Made by a program: the position numbers and the translations under genes. Positions 20,201 through 27,483 of a stretch of DNA of 64,000 nucleotides are shown here, in pieces. Position 1 is the stretch's first letter. Each line of letters opens with the position of its first letter. The notes beneath the pieces are model-generated. The model saw only the letters and a list, made by a program, of their open reading frames with translations, made no database searches and was not told the DNA's origin. Origin of the DNA: Psychrosphaera saromensis (GTDB lineage Bacteria > Pseudomonadota > Gammaproteobacteria > Enterobacterales > Alteromonadaceae). The stretch is taken from positions 1,899,991 to 1,963,990 of the forward strand of contig NZ_MSCH01000003.1 in assembly GCF_002954545.1 (NCBI RefSeq), given 5' to 3'.

Positions 20201-21322
20201 GACGGTATCTTGGACTCTTATGATATAGATGATGACAATGACTTAGTACCAGATGTTGTTGAAATTGAAGAAGGGACTGACCCGCTAGATGCAAACTCAT
20301 TTTTAGATGAAGATAGAAATGGCGTGCCAGATTTTGTACAAAGAAGTAGTGCGTTATATATTAATTATCAATTCCCACTAGGCCTTACAATCGATGAAGG
20401 CGGTTTTGCCGCAGTTGATTTATCAAATGTAACAAGTATTAATGGCCTTGTGTCTATAGATGTTGGCGAAGTACAAGGATTAAATTATAAATTCAGAGAT
20501 AATGTGCTTTATATTTATGCTGATTACGTTAGTTCAAATCAAACTCTTAATATAGATATCACCTTATCTGATGGTGTGGAAGTCGTAAAACATGTGTTTC
20601 CTGTATATGTAATTAATAATCCAACTGACAGTTTGAAAATAGAGCTTATAAGAGAAGCTAAAGCGATAGATGATGGTATTAGGCTACAAGTGGCTGCAAA
20701 GAATACTTCTACATATTTAGATTTCAAATGGTATGTCGATGGAGTACTTTTAACATCAGAGAATAGCCAAATATTCACACTGAAAGAACATCACTTTAAA
20801 GAAGAGAATGTTGTAGTAAAAGTTGAAGCTTCTGAAGATGGATTTATATCTTCTTATACAGATGGTATAGAATTAAATAGGACTTCATTTTTAGCCGAGC
20901 TTGCACAAGCACAAACAGAGCAACTTGAGCCTGAGCTTACAACAAAAAATGTTGCTGGTAGCACAGGTATATTTTCATTGGTATCTGCTATTTCTTTATT
21001 ATTTTTACGTAGAATAAGAGTGAACGTAGTTAACCCAAGAAAGGTCTTTAGTAAGTCAAAGTTGATTTTAATTATTTTAATGATGCTAGGTATGACAGCG
21101 TGCTCTGCTACTACAGATACACAACATCAATTATCACCCCAATTGTCCACGCAAACTCAAACTGTCAATATATCCTTGGACGAAAGTGATCCTCTATATA
21201 TTGCTAAACAGGAGTATGAAACTGAAAAAGAGCAAGCTAAGCTTGAAAAGCTCAGACGTAAAATAGAGTCAGAAGTGAAAGAACGAAATGAACGAGTTCA
21301 CATATCGACAATAGGTTTTTAA
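17201..21322 (+). CDS. Giant FG-GAP/VCBS double beta-propeller protein with unusual C-terminus
   Basis: Secreted or envelope-anchored 1373-residue adhesin-like protein. After a signal peptide (to about residue 29), seven FG-GAP/VCBS-type blades with DxDGDGDxD calcium-binding loops (about 45-395) are followed by a cadherin-like domain (about 400-485) and thrombospondin-type-3-like Asp-rich loops (about 490-560). The same order then repeats: seven blades (about 585-905), cadherin-like (about 910-1010), Asp-rich loops (about 1010-1060). An Ig-like segment follows. Near the end, GSTGIFSLVSAISLLFLRR (about 1253-1272) looks like a GlyGly-CTERM-type sorting tail, but the frame continues through a second hydrophobic segment ending MTAC (Cys1301) that resembles a lipoprotein signal, then a charged coiled-coil tail. 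It is 61 nt after the caspase-like gene. Ligand unknown. Confidence 0.85.
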   Translation: MINKISLKLVLPVMLPMALLFTSVSALANTTPALNYTGEKVIEQVIIDSSISYFDAFVTADVNGDGNLDILTLSDDIVSWYENGSDWEKTVIISDEGRVVENLAVGDLDGDGDVDIITTASNFKAVYLYKNGYDWESELIIDDIYNLKTLNLADMDGDGDLDIVVTAEVSDDDPYTYEYYNVIIWYENGNQWTENIIESDGYEPLDVLLADMDNDGDLDLVHSTDYFSNGVYWYENGNAWSKHIVTSSVQDKQIIALDTGDIDNDGDLDVILGLVDGVYWFENGNAWAKSPIAIDLDSLASLAVGDINGDNKADVFGAHYLYGNSSNTGAISLYESSDWSETVVANRNGIRGKDVIATDVDSDGDVDLLSVNYKTYYYSDLTLYKFTGYDSTIPVYVDVLEGTTDITLPLIGYDADGDALTYSVSGDDSAFFKVNQTGVVSFISAPDYHSFSDSNKDNVFELLLVVSDGKTSSSKEIKLEVKLGQDSDIDGITDAQELLDGTDLYDYDSKIDTDGDGVPDRLEIYYGGNINTPDALDSDNDGVIDYIERFYGEDDAPVWLVKTANGNHWEEKTIDSPDDTYSRSNHNAIAVADVTGDGVKDVLSDAYERITILNGANDFATSVVDADMKDVNFITSADLTNDGTYNPDIIITEEYSYSYSSTYNHIYWYEHGTWIKRPISTSGDVYGDLKLQDMDGDGDLDIIALTKTQIVWYENGNTWLKHSIIDIDFEVSRFEVVDFDYDGDIDIVATVEEENNIVWFENSTAWQTNLISDSIENAEGLAVKDIDDDGSLDIVVTSNDNSFTLLQNINGWQQTTLYSLYESDSTTDVVIADMNNDGLYDIIGSSSGSLVWFDAADDWSRVIINENTNKKRIIVADLTGDNNNDVIGSGTSELTINVNSNIATRYRFDVPDLSPEIKIPFVAFDIDGQNLSYSLDGDDAIHFNVDSDGNLSFASQLSIGTPVDFDGDNIFNFYIIASDGSNKSTVYLSLTLIESVDTDGDGILDSYDIDDDNDLVPDVVEIEEGTDPLDANSFLDEDRNGVPDFVQRSSALYINYQFPLGLTIDEGGFAAVDLSNVTSINGLVSIDVGEVQGLNYKFRDNVLYIYADYVSSNQTLNIDITLSDGVEVVKHVFPVYVINNPTDSLKIELIREAKAIDDGIRLQVAAKNTSTYLDFKWYVDGVLLTSENSQIFTLKEHHFKEENVVVKVEASEDGFISSYTDGIELNRTSFLAELAQAQTEQLEPELTTKNVAGSTGIFSLVSAISLLFLRRIRVNVVNPRKVFSKSKLILIILMMLGMTACSATTDTQHQLSPQLSTQTQTVNISLDESDPLYIAKQEYETEKEQAKLEKLRRKIESEVKERNERVHISTIGF

Positions 21323-21332
21323 AGGAAAAGAC

Positions 21333-22175
21333 ATGAAGTATATATATCTTTTATTTTTATTTGTGAGCTTTGCTAATTTAGCGGAAAATAATCTAAGTTA
21401 TAGAGCTAAGTTTACGGTTCTAGAAGTAGATACGGAACTTAACTACCAAGGCCTGACAGATTTATATGTTGGTGATTTTTTAGTGTCTAACACTAATACT
21501 AAACCACAAAAAATAACACTGAATGAATCACTATCCGTTTTTGAATTAGGGATGTCATATAATTGGAAATATTTAATTTTAAGCGCTGATTATTCATTTA
21601 ATATTGCCGGTGATAAGAGACAGAATGGCGAGAATAGTGTATTTGAAAACCCTGTTGATGAATACATATTTGGTGAGGATGCTTTTACTACAAATTCTAC
21701 ATTGCTAGTTCAGGACGTTGATTATCAGTCAGGACAAGCTTCAATTGGTTTTAGTAATGGTAATATGAATGTTTTTGCGGGATATAAAGTAGATACCAAA
21801 ATAACAACAATGAATGTCAACTCTACGATTGAATTTTTTCAAGCTGTGGGTGGTGAACCTGAGATTCTTACATTAGATAATGTATTAAAAGGACCTTTTG
21901 CAGGGGTATCTCTTTTGTATGATATTACAGATAATAGTTACATAGCAGTAAAGCTAGCTGTGACCCAATATGAAAGTGGTCATCTTATGTTATCAAACGA
22001 TAGCGCTCGCTTTAATGAACCATTAACTGGTAAGGCATTATCTTTCTCTACAAAATGGACTGGTAAACGCTTCTTTGTTGGTTTCCAAAGTAAGTTTTAT
22101 AAGTCAGACTCAAGTGATGAACTTTCAGTTGAAAGATCTGAAATTGGCTTAGATTTAGGCGTTTACTTTTTATAA
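21333..22175 (+). CDS. Envelope protein of unknown function, probably an outer-membrane beta-barrel
   Basis: Not assigned to a family. The 280-residue product begins with a signal peptide (MKYIYLLFLFVSFANLA). The mature part alternates polar and hydrophobic residues in strands typical of outer-membrane barrels (for example LGMSYNWKYLILSADYSFNIAG, NVFAGYKVDT, FFVGFQSKFY) and ends LDLGVYFL. The final residue is Leu, with Phe next to last, so the Omp C-terminal signature is only approximate. The start follows AAGGA, 10 nt after the propeller gene, so it is the last gene of the operon. It could be a secretion channel or surface anchor for the propeller protein, but that is inference. Confidence 0.6.
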   Translation: MKYIYLLFLFVSFANLAENNLSYRAKFTVLEVDTELNYQGLTDLYVGDFLVSNTNTKPQKITLNESLSVFELGMSYNWKYLILSADYSFNIAGDKRQNGENSVFENPVDEYIFGEDAFTTNSTLLVQDVDYQSGQASIGFSNGNMNVFAGYKVDTKITTMNVNSTIEFFQAVGGEPEILTLDNVLKGPFAGVSLLYDITDNSYIAVKLAVTQYESGHLMLSNDSARFNEPLTGKALSFSTKWTGKRFFVGFQSKFYKSDSSDELSVERSEIGLDLGVYFL

Positions 22176-22195
22176 CCTCCCAGACCAGAATTAAA

Positions 22196-22236
22196 TGGTT
22201 TAAACAGGAATATTACTTATAATTCTGTTTAAACCA
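22196..22236. repeat. Hairpin after the 14-22 kb operon
   Basis: TGGTTTAAACAG (22196-22207) pairs perfectly with CTGTTTAAACCA (22225-22236), 12 bp with a 17-nt loop, about 20 nt after the stop. No T-run follows. Possibly an RNA-stabilising 3' structure. Apart from this, 22237-22414 shows nothing recognisable. Confidence 0.5.
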
Positions 22237-22414
22237 ATCACCTATATCAGTTCAATAACTATTCTATTTTGAAATTGAGCATTTGTATTATCTAAATATT
22301 AAACGTGAGAGATAACGTTTAATTTCCATAAAGTTACTAAAAATATTTTCACTTAATTAACTTTAAAATAACCGTTAAAAACACACCCCGCTATATTCGT
22401 GGCTTTCACGAATT

Positions 22415-22492
22415 TTGTCATCGTTACGTAATAAAACTGTCAAGCTAATGTCTTTTTACAGTCACTGTTTTGTCATTTTAAGTCCTTAACCT
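22415..22492 (+). promoter_or_regulatory. PhoB-box array and -10 upstream of the lipoprotein gene
   Basis: Six consecutive 11-nt units start at 22415, 22426, 22437, 22448, 22459 and 22470 with hexamers TTGTCA, ACGTAA, CTGTCA, ATGTCT, CAGTCA and TTGTCA. This is the direct-repeat pattern of PhoB sites (CTGTCA half-sites every 11 nt). A -10-like TAACCT (22487-22492) starts after a 6-nt gap, the same geometry as at four other promoters in this window. Confidence 0.75.
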
Positions 22493-22545
22493 ACACCTCG
22501 ATAATTAAATTCAATCAAAAACTATAAATGTACTTGGAGTATGTA

Positions 22546-23976
22546 ATGGAACTTAAAGACTTATTCAAACTTTCAGCAGTAACACTAGCATTAACTATGA
22601 CGGTAGCTTGTAGTGATGACGACGACAAAGTTGAAGATGTTGTTGTTGAAGATACTGTTGAATTAACTCAAATAGAAATTGATCAAGAAACATTAGAAGC
22701 TGAGTATTTAGCAGCGAATGGCGTTGCAGCCGATATAGAAATTTTAACAGGTACGCTTACAGCGGACATGACGTTAACAGCAGATAAAATATATGCATTA
22801 CGCGGTCCTGTTGTTGTCGGTAACGATAATGAAGATAACACCGTGTTGACTATCGACCCAAGTGTTACCATTTTTGGTGAAACTGGCGGCGATTACTTAG
22901 TGATTAGCCGTGGTTCTAAAATTGAAGCAAATGGTACTGCTGCAGACCCAATTACTATGACATCAAAATCTGATGTACTTGGTGAAACTGTTGCAGCGGG
23001 TCAATGGGGTGGTGTAGTTCTTTTAGGTAATGCTAGTTCAAATAAATGTACTGCAGATGCTGAATGTGCACTTCAAGTTGAAGGTGCTTTTGAAGGTGCG
23101 GTATTTGGTGGAACGGACGATGAAGATAACTCAGGTACAATAAACTACCTTGTTGTTAAATATGCTGGATTTGAAATTGCCCCAGATAATGAATTAAATG
23201 GTGTTACTTTTGGTGGTGTTGGTTCAGGTACTGAAGTAGATTACCTACAAGTTCATTCAAATGCAGATGATGGAGTTGAGTTCTTTGGTGGAACGGTTAA
23301 TCTTAAACATTTAGTGTTAACAAATAACTTAGATGACTCAGTAGATTGGGATAATGGTTACCGTGGTAGCATGCAATATGTTCTTGTAAAACATGATGCA
23401 ACTGGTGAAGCAAATCGTGGTATTGAAGCAGATAACGATGGTTCAACGCCTGGTAAAACACCTATGTCTAACCCAACAATAGCTAATATGACAATTATTG
23501 GTGGTTCGTACAAATCTGATGATAAAGACTCTGAAGGTATTTACTTACGCGAAGGTACACAAGGTTCGTTTTATAACGTAGTTGTAACTAACGCTGTTGG
23601 TGAGTGTCTAGAAGTTGAAGGTAATTCTGTATCACAAGGTCATTTAGAAGATGGGGGTATTAACTTCCATAGTTCAGTAATCGCATGTGATGAAAACTTT
23701 AAAGATGGATCGTATGCTAAAGATGATAAGGGTGATGTAATAGGGTCTCCAACTCATACTCTTGTTGATTTAACAGCATGGTGGACGGCTAGTACAACTA
23801 ATGAGTTAAATTCTACAGCTGCTGATATGTCTGCAGTATTAAATGGAATATTCACAACCGATACTACAACGCCTACAACACCAGCTGATGCATTCTTTGA
23901 TGTAACTGACTTCATTGGTGCAGTAGATGCTGATGATGATTGGACAGCTGATTGGACTGTTGGTTTAGAAGACTAA
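22546..23976 (+). CDS. Putative lipoprotein with beta-helix-like repeats
   Basis: Exported protein of 476 residues with a probable lipid-attachment Cys22 (MTVAC; position -3 is not the usual Leu) followed by Ser and an Asp-rich linker, which would favour outer-membrane placement. The body has repeated short strands and turns (LTIDPSVTIFGETGGDYLVISRGSKIEANG, then WGGVVLLGNAS, VKYAGFEI, LQVHSNADDGVEFFGGTV) like a right-handed parallel beta-helix. The start at 22546 has GGAG with a 6-nt spacer; the in-frame ATG at 22528 lacks a site. PhoB-like sites precede it, and a TonB-dependent receptor follows, so a substrate-binding surface partner of that receptor is plausible but unproven. Confidence 0.7.
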   Translation: MELKDLFKLSAVTLALTMTVACSDDDDKVEDVVVEDTVELTQIEIDQETLEAEYLAANGVAADIEILTGTLTADMTLTADKIYALRGPVVVGNDNEDNTVLTIDPSVTIFGETGGDYLVISRGSKIEANGTAADPITMTSKSDVLGETVAAGQWGGVVLLGNASSNKCTADAECALQVEGAFEGAVFGGTDDEDNSGTINYLVVKYAGFEIAPDNELNGVTFGGVGSGTEVDYLQVHSNADDGVEFFGGTVNLKHLVLTNNLDDSVDWDNGYRGSMQYVLVKHDATGEANRGIEADNDGSTPGKTPMSNPTIANMTIIGGSYKSDDKDSEGIYLREGTQGSFYNVVVTNAVGECLEVEGNSVSQGHLEDGGINFHSSVIACDENFKDGSYAKDDKGDVIGSPTHTLVDLTAWWTASTTNELNSTAADMSAVLNGIFTTDTTTPTTPADAFFDVTDFIGAVDADDDWTADWTVGLED

Positions 23977-24036
23977 TAGTAAATCTTTGCAGTCGATGTA
24001 CTGCTAAGTTTTAATTAAGTGTTAAAACTAAAAAAA

Positions 24037-24061
24037 CCAGCTAGTTGTAGCTGGTTTTTTT
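24037..24061. terminator. Intrinsic terminator after the lipoprotein gene
   Basis: CCAGCTA-GTTG-TAGCTGG (24037-24054) followed by seven T. An A-run precedes the stem, so it can also stop minus-strand transcripts coming from the right. Confidence 0.9.
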
Positions 24062-24151
24062 ATGCTTGTAATTTAGCATTGAGTTAAATCGTTATATCAA
24101 CAGTGGTTATATAAAGTTAATAGAAAAGGGGGACATAAAACAAACATAGTT

Positions 24152-24185
24152 TAGACATCCGTGTGTCATTTAAAGTATTTACACT
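24152..24185 (+). promoter_or_regulatory. Candidate PhoB-type promoter of sRNA candidate 1
   Basis: Units TAGACATCCGT (24152-24162) and GTGTCATTTAA (24163-24173) sit 11 nt apart; after the same 6-nt gap as at the five protein-coding Pho promoters comes TACACT (24180-24185). Half-sites are weaker than at the coding promoters. Confidence 0.4.
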
Positions 24186-24191
24186 AATAAC

Positions 24192-24275
24192 ATATTAAGT
24201 TGCTTGTTAACTTTAATATGTGTTTTTTGTAACCCTGTTGTATTCGACCGCAAATTTAATTTGCGGTTTTTTTTT
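24192..24275 (+). ncRNA. Candidate small RNA 1 in the lipoprotein-receptor interval
   Basis: No ORF is present here. The predicted transcript of about 84 nt starts about 7 nt after a -10-like TACACT. It contains a hairpin (24190-24201 with 24209-24221, one bulge) followed by a U-rich TGTTTTTTG, and ends in a strong intrinsic terminator: CCGCAAAT (24248-24255), loop TTA, ATTTGCGG (24259-24266) and nine T. Its 3' half aligns with candidate 2 (shared AATATGT, U-tract, ATTCG, CG..AAATTT..ATTT.CGG). Expression is inferred. Confidence 0.45.
24248..24275 (+). terminator. Strong intrinsic terminator, no gene between it and the previous one
   Basis: 8-bp stem CCGCAAAT/ATTTGCGG with loop TTA and a run of nine T. 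It is the second terminator in a row after the lipoprotein gene, which implies an unannotated transcript ends here. Confidence 0.9.
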
Positions 24276-24358
24276 GCTTATTTAACCATTAGATATAGTG
24301 TAAAGGTGAGTCTGTTGAGTAACCAATGCATTAAGAAATAAATTAGAAAAACGGATGT

Positions 24359-24392
24359 GTGACATCTTTTAGACATAAAAACTGGCTACTCT
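24359..24392 (+). promoter_or_regulatory. Candidate PhoB-type promoter of sRNA candidate 2
   Basis: Units GTGACATCTTT (24359-24369) and TAGACATAAAA (24370-24380) are spaced by 11 nt, followed after 6 nt by TACTCT (24387-24392). Same architecture as the promoter of candidate 1. Confidence 0.4.
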
Positions 24393-24398
24393 ATTCAG

Positions 24399-24487
24399 GT
24401 ATTAAATCTTATAGACATTAATACAATAAATATGTTTTTCATGTGAACATGTTCATTCGCCGTAAATTTTATTTACGGCTTTTTTTT
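24399..24487 (+). ncRNA. Candidate small RNA 2, tandem paralogue of candidate 1
   Basis: Predicted transcript of about 89 nt. It has a GTATTAA/TTAATAC hairpin, a U-rich AATATGTTTTTC, a CATG-TGAA-CATG mini-hairpin, and ends in the terminator GCCGTAAAT (24459-24467), loop TTT, ATTTACGGC (24471-24479) with eight T. The distance from TTTAGACAT to the terminator end is 119 nt here and 125 nt in candidate 1, so the two look like an old tandem duplication. No coding potential seen. Confidence 0.45.
24459..24487 (+). terminator. Third consecutive intrinsic terminator
   Basis: 9-bp stem GCCGTAAAT/ATTTACGGC, TTT loop, T-run 24480-24487; resembles the terminator at 24248-24275. Confidence 0.9.
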
Positions 24488-24551
24488 ATTTTATTTTTAT
24501 CAATTTCATTATTAGAGTAATAAGTTTGCTTAAAATTTAGCAGAAAAATCC

Positions 24552-24607
24552 TTGTCATAAAGTTGTAATGATTGGTTAATGAAACTGTCACATATGACTC
24601 CTAATAT
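24552..24607 (+). promoter_or_regulatory. PhoB-box array and -10 upstream of the TonB-dependent receptor
   Basis: 11-nt units start at 24552, 24563, 24574 and 24585 with hexamers TTGTCA, TTGTAA, GGTTAA and CTGTCA. After 6 nt comes TAATAT (24602-24607). The first two units alone are close to the classical pho box. Confidence 0.75.
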
Positions 24608-24652
24608 GTCATCAAAATTATTAATAGATTACTGATGACTCAGGAGTAACCA

Positions 24653-27343
24653 ATGAGCCAATCGTCACCAACATTTACTTTATCAGCAATGACACTAGCT
24701 ATCGTGTCTTCATTAACGCCAATGTCTTCTTATGCAGTAGAAGATGAAAAATCGTCAGAGACAGAAGATTATATTGAAGAAGTGGTAGCCACAGGTACAC
24801 GCCTAAAGGGTAGCGCTGCCGCTGTTATTGAAGAGCGACGTAATCAAGCATTTGTTGCTGACATTATGGGCGCTGAGCAAATATCACGTTCTGGTGATGG
24901 TGATGCCGCGGCAGCATTACGCCGTGTAACTGGTTTAACCTTAGTTGACGGTAAATTTATTTATGTACGTGGATTAGGTGAGCGTTACTCATCAACTCAG
25001 TTGAATGGTGCTGCGGTACCAAGTCCAGACCCTACACGTTCTGTTATACCGTTAGATTTATTTCCAGCTGAAATAATAGAAGGCTTGTCGGTTCAAAAGT
25101 CATTTTCACCTTCAATGCCAGCTGCATTTGGTGGTGGTAATGTTGATATTCGTTTAAAGAGTATTCCTGATAGTAGAGTCTTTAACTTTAGTGCCAAACT
25201 CGGTGGTAATACTAACAATTTTGATCAGGGTCTAACTACAACAGGTAGTGACACCGACTGGCTGGGACAAGATGATGGCAGTCGAGATGCTCCAGCATCT
25301 ATTACACAATATTGGGCTGGTATTGGAGAGTCATCAAAGTCACTCGACTATTTATCAGGTTCTCAAAGCTTGGAAGGTTTAGTCGATCTTAATCGTGATT
25401 TGACACCGAAAACAGCAAGTATAAACCCGAACGTTGGTTTTGATCTTGCCTTCGGTGACGTGTTTGATTACGGCAATGTCGAGTATGGCTTTTTGACTAC
25501 ACTTGCTTATGATAATGCTTGGCAAGTTGCTGAAGAATATCAGATGGATCAATGGAGTAGTATTGATACAGATGAAGGACGGAAATACACCTTTATACGT
25601 GGCTATGACGATATATTAAGCACCAGTCATACAGTTAAAACATCATATATGATCAACTTAGGCGCTAACTATAATAAAGCTCATGAATTAAGCCTAAACT
25701 ATATAGTATTAAATGATACCGAAGACAAAGCTAAAGACAAATTTGGTATTTCAAATAATGTCTCACCATCAGAAAATAACGCTATTTTGAATGTGAAAGA
25801 AACAAGTTATGAAGAGCGGTCATTAACCGCATTACAAGTTAGTGGTCAACATACTTTTACTGACTTGAATCTGCTTGGTTTTGACTGGATTTACTCTGAC
25901 TCCGAATCAAATCGTTATGCCCCAAGTGGTTTATCAACAAACTACATTATTGCAGATAGAAATAACGATGGTATTTATGACAGTGAAACTGAGTCATCTT
26001 TACGCTTGGGTAGTACAGCAGCTCGTTTTAATTTCCAAGACCTAGTTGATGATGTTGAGCATTTCTCATTTAACGCTTCTTTACCAATTTATCTATCTAA
26101 TTTAGAAATGGAATTTAAAGTCGGAGCTAGTTTTGTAGATAAAACTCGTGAAGCTGATAATCGCCGATTTGATCTTGATACTCGTGCTTTAGCTACAGGT
26201 TTTGATTTAACGGGTAATGATATTAATCAAATACTATCTGATGATAAGTTAACTGGGGTAGCTTTATCTCGCTCAGTATTAAATGATACAACGATTGATG
26301 GCGATTTATATACAGCGGCACAAAGCATAGACGCTTACTACGCGGAAGCTGATTTCTTTATCAATAATAGATACCGTATCTCAGGGGGCGTTCGTTTTGA
26401 GGACTTTAGTCAAACAGCATTACCATATGACCCATTTACAGGTGAAGTGGATTTAACGAAAGATCAAACAAGTATTAGTGATTTAACCTTCACTGACGAC
26501 GGTATTTATCCAGCATTAGCGTTAACTTATATCTTAAATGATGAAATGCAATTCAGAGCTAGTTTTGGTCAAACGGTTGTACGTCCAGATTTAAGGGAAA
26601 TTTCTGCTGCAACTTATATCGATCCATTAACAGAATATCCAGTATCAGGTACGCCAGGCTTAAAAACGACAGATATGACCAATATAGACCTTCGTTGGGA
26701 ATGGTATATGCCAGCAGGCAACAATATATCAGTAGGACTATTCACTAAGTCATTAGATAACCCAATTGAAGCTGTTCAGTCACCAGCTCAAGACGGTCCA
26801 GCCCTTATCCGCATGGCTAATGGCGAAGACGGATATGTTAAAGGTATTGAGTTCGAATTTTTGCAAGATTTAAATATCTTAAAAGGTGTATTAGGATCAT
26901 TTGGCGAGAATTCATTTATATCTGGTAATGTCACATTGAGCGACTCAGAAATCACCCTAGATAGACAGAATATTGTAGACCAAACAGGGGTCTCAACTTC
27001 AATAACGAACTTAGAGCGTCGCCTAACTGGCCATTCTGAATACGTTGTTAACATGCAATTGGGTTACGACTCGTCAAACGGTGAGCACTTAGCTACTGTT
27101 GTTTATAACGTATTTGGTGAGCGAGTTATCGTTGCCGGCATTGAAGGTTTTGAGGATGCAATGGAACAACCATTTCACTCTTTAGACGTTAACTATACTT
27201 ACTTTCCTACATTTTCTAGTCAGGTTAAATTCAAGCTGACAAATATATTGGATGAAAAGAAAGAGATCACTTTTGATGATGAACTACTGCGCTCTAGCAC
27301 CAAAGGTGTTGGCTTTAGCGTGAGTTATAAAGTTGAATTTTAA
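24653..27343 (+). CDS. TonB-dependent outer-membrane receptor, probably phosphate-starvation induced
   Basis: 896-residue TonB-dependent transporter for active uptake of a large or scarce substrate across the outer membrane. After the signal peptide (ending SSYA) comes EEVVATGTR as the likely TonB box, a plug domain (about 50-170) with LRRVTGLTLVDGKFIYVRGLGERYSS and AFGGGNVDI, and a long strand-rich barrel that ends GVGFSVSYKVEF with the terminal Phe used for outer-membrane assembly. Start ATG follows AGGAG with a 6-nt spacer. A PhoB-like array upstream and a full TonB2-type energiser downstream suggest a phosphorus-containing substrate; that is inference. Confidence 0.92.
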   Translation: MSQSSPTFTLSAMTLAIVSSLTPMSSYAVEDEKSSETEDYIEEVVATGTRLKGSAAAVIEERRNQAFVADIMGAEQISRSGDGDAAAALRRVTGLTLVDGKFIYVRGLGERYSSTQLNGAAVPSPDPTRSVIPLDLFPAEIIEGLSVQKSFSPSMPAAFGGGNVDIRLKSIPDSRVFNFSAKLGGNTNNFDQGLTTTGSDTDWLGQDDGSRDAPASITQYWAGIGESSKSLDYLSGSQSLEGLVDLNRDLTPKTASINPNVGFDLAFGDVFDYGNVEYGFLTTLAYDNAWQVAEEYQMDQWSSIDTDEGRKYTFIRGYDDILSTSHTVKTSYMINLGANYNKAHELSLNYIVLNDTEDKAKDKFGISNNVSPSENNAILNVKETSYEERSLTALQVSGQHTFTDLNLLGFDWIYSDSESNRYAPSGLSTNYIIADRNNDGIYDSETESSLRLGSTAARFNFQDLVDDVEHFSFNASLPIYLSNLEMEFKVGASFVDKTREADNRRFDLDTRALATGFDLTGNDINQILSDDKLTGVALSRSVLNDTTIDGDLYTAAQSIDAYYAEADFFINNRYRISGGVRFEDFSQTALPYDPFTGEVDLTKDQTSISDLTFTDDGIYPALALTYILNDEMQFRASFGQTVVRPDLREISAATYIDPLTEYPVSGTPGLKTTDMTNIDLRWEWYMPAGNNISVGLFTKSLDNPIEAVQSPAQDGPALIRMANGEDGYVKGIEFEFLQDLNILKGVLGSFGENSFISGNVTLSDSEITLDRQNIVDQTGVSTSITNLERRLTGHSEYVVNMQLGYDSSNGEHLATVVYNVFGERVIVAGIEGFEDAMEQPFHSLDVNYTYFPTFSSQVKFKLTNILDEKKEITFDDELLRSSTKGVGFSVSYKVEF

Positions 27344-27360
27344 CTTATAACAAAGACAAA

Positions 27361-27383
27361 GGTTGGGCTCTTATTGCCCAACC
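27361..27383 (+). terminator. Hairpin after the receptor gene (no T-run)
   Basis: GGTTGGGC-TCTTATT-GCCCAACC, a perfect 8-bp GC-rich stem 17 nt after the stop. A following T-run is absent, so termination strength is uncertain. It abuts the next PhoB-like array. Confidence 0.5.
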
Positions 27384-27384
27384 G

Positions 27385-27451
27385 ATGTCATATTAACGTC
27401 ATTAATTATTAACACTATTGTCACCGCTTTATCATGTTTGAGTTATTAAAT
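27385..27451 (+). promoter_or_regulatory. PhoB-box array and -10 upstream of the DapE-like gene
   Basis: 11-nt units start at 27385, 27396, 27407, 27418 and 27429 with hexamers ATGTCA, ACGTCA, TATTAA, TTGTCA and TTATCA; TTAAAT (27446-27451) follows after 6 nt. Confidence 0.65.
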
Positions 27452-27483
27452 TTAACTATTACAAACTGATAAGCGATAAATCT

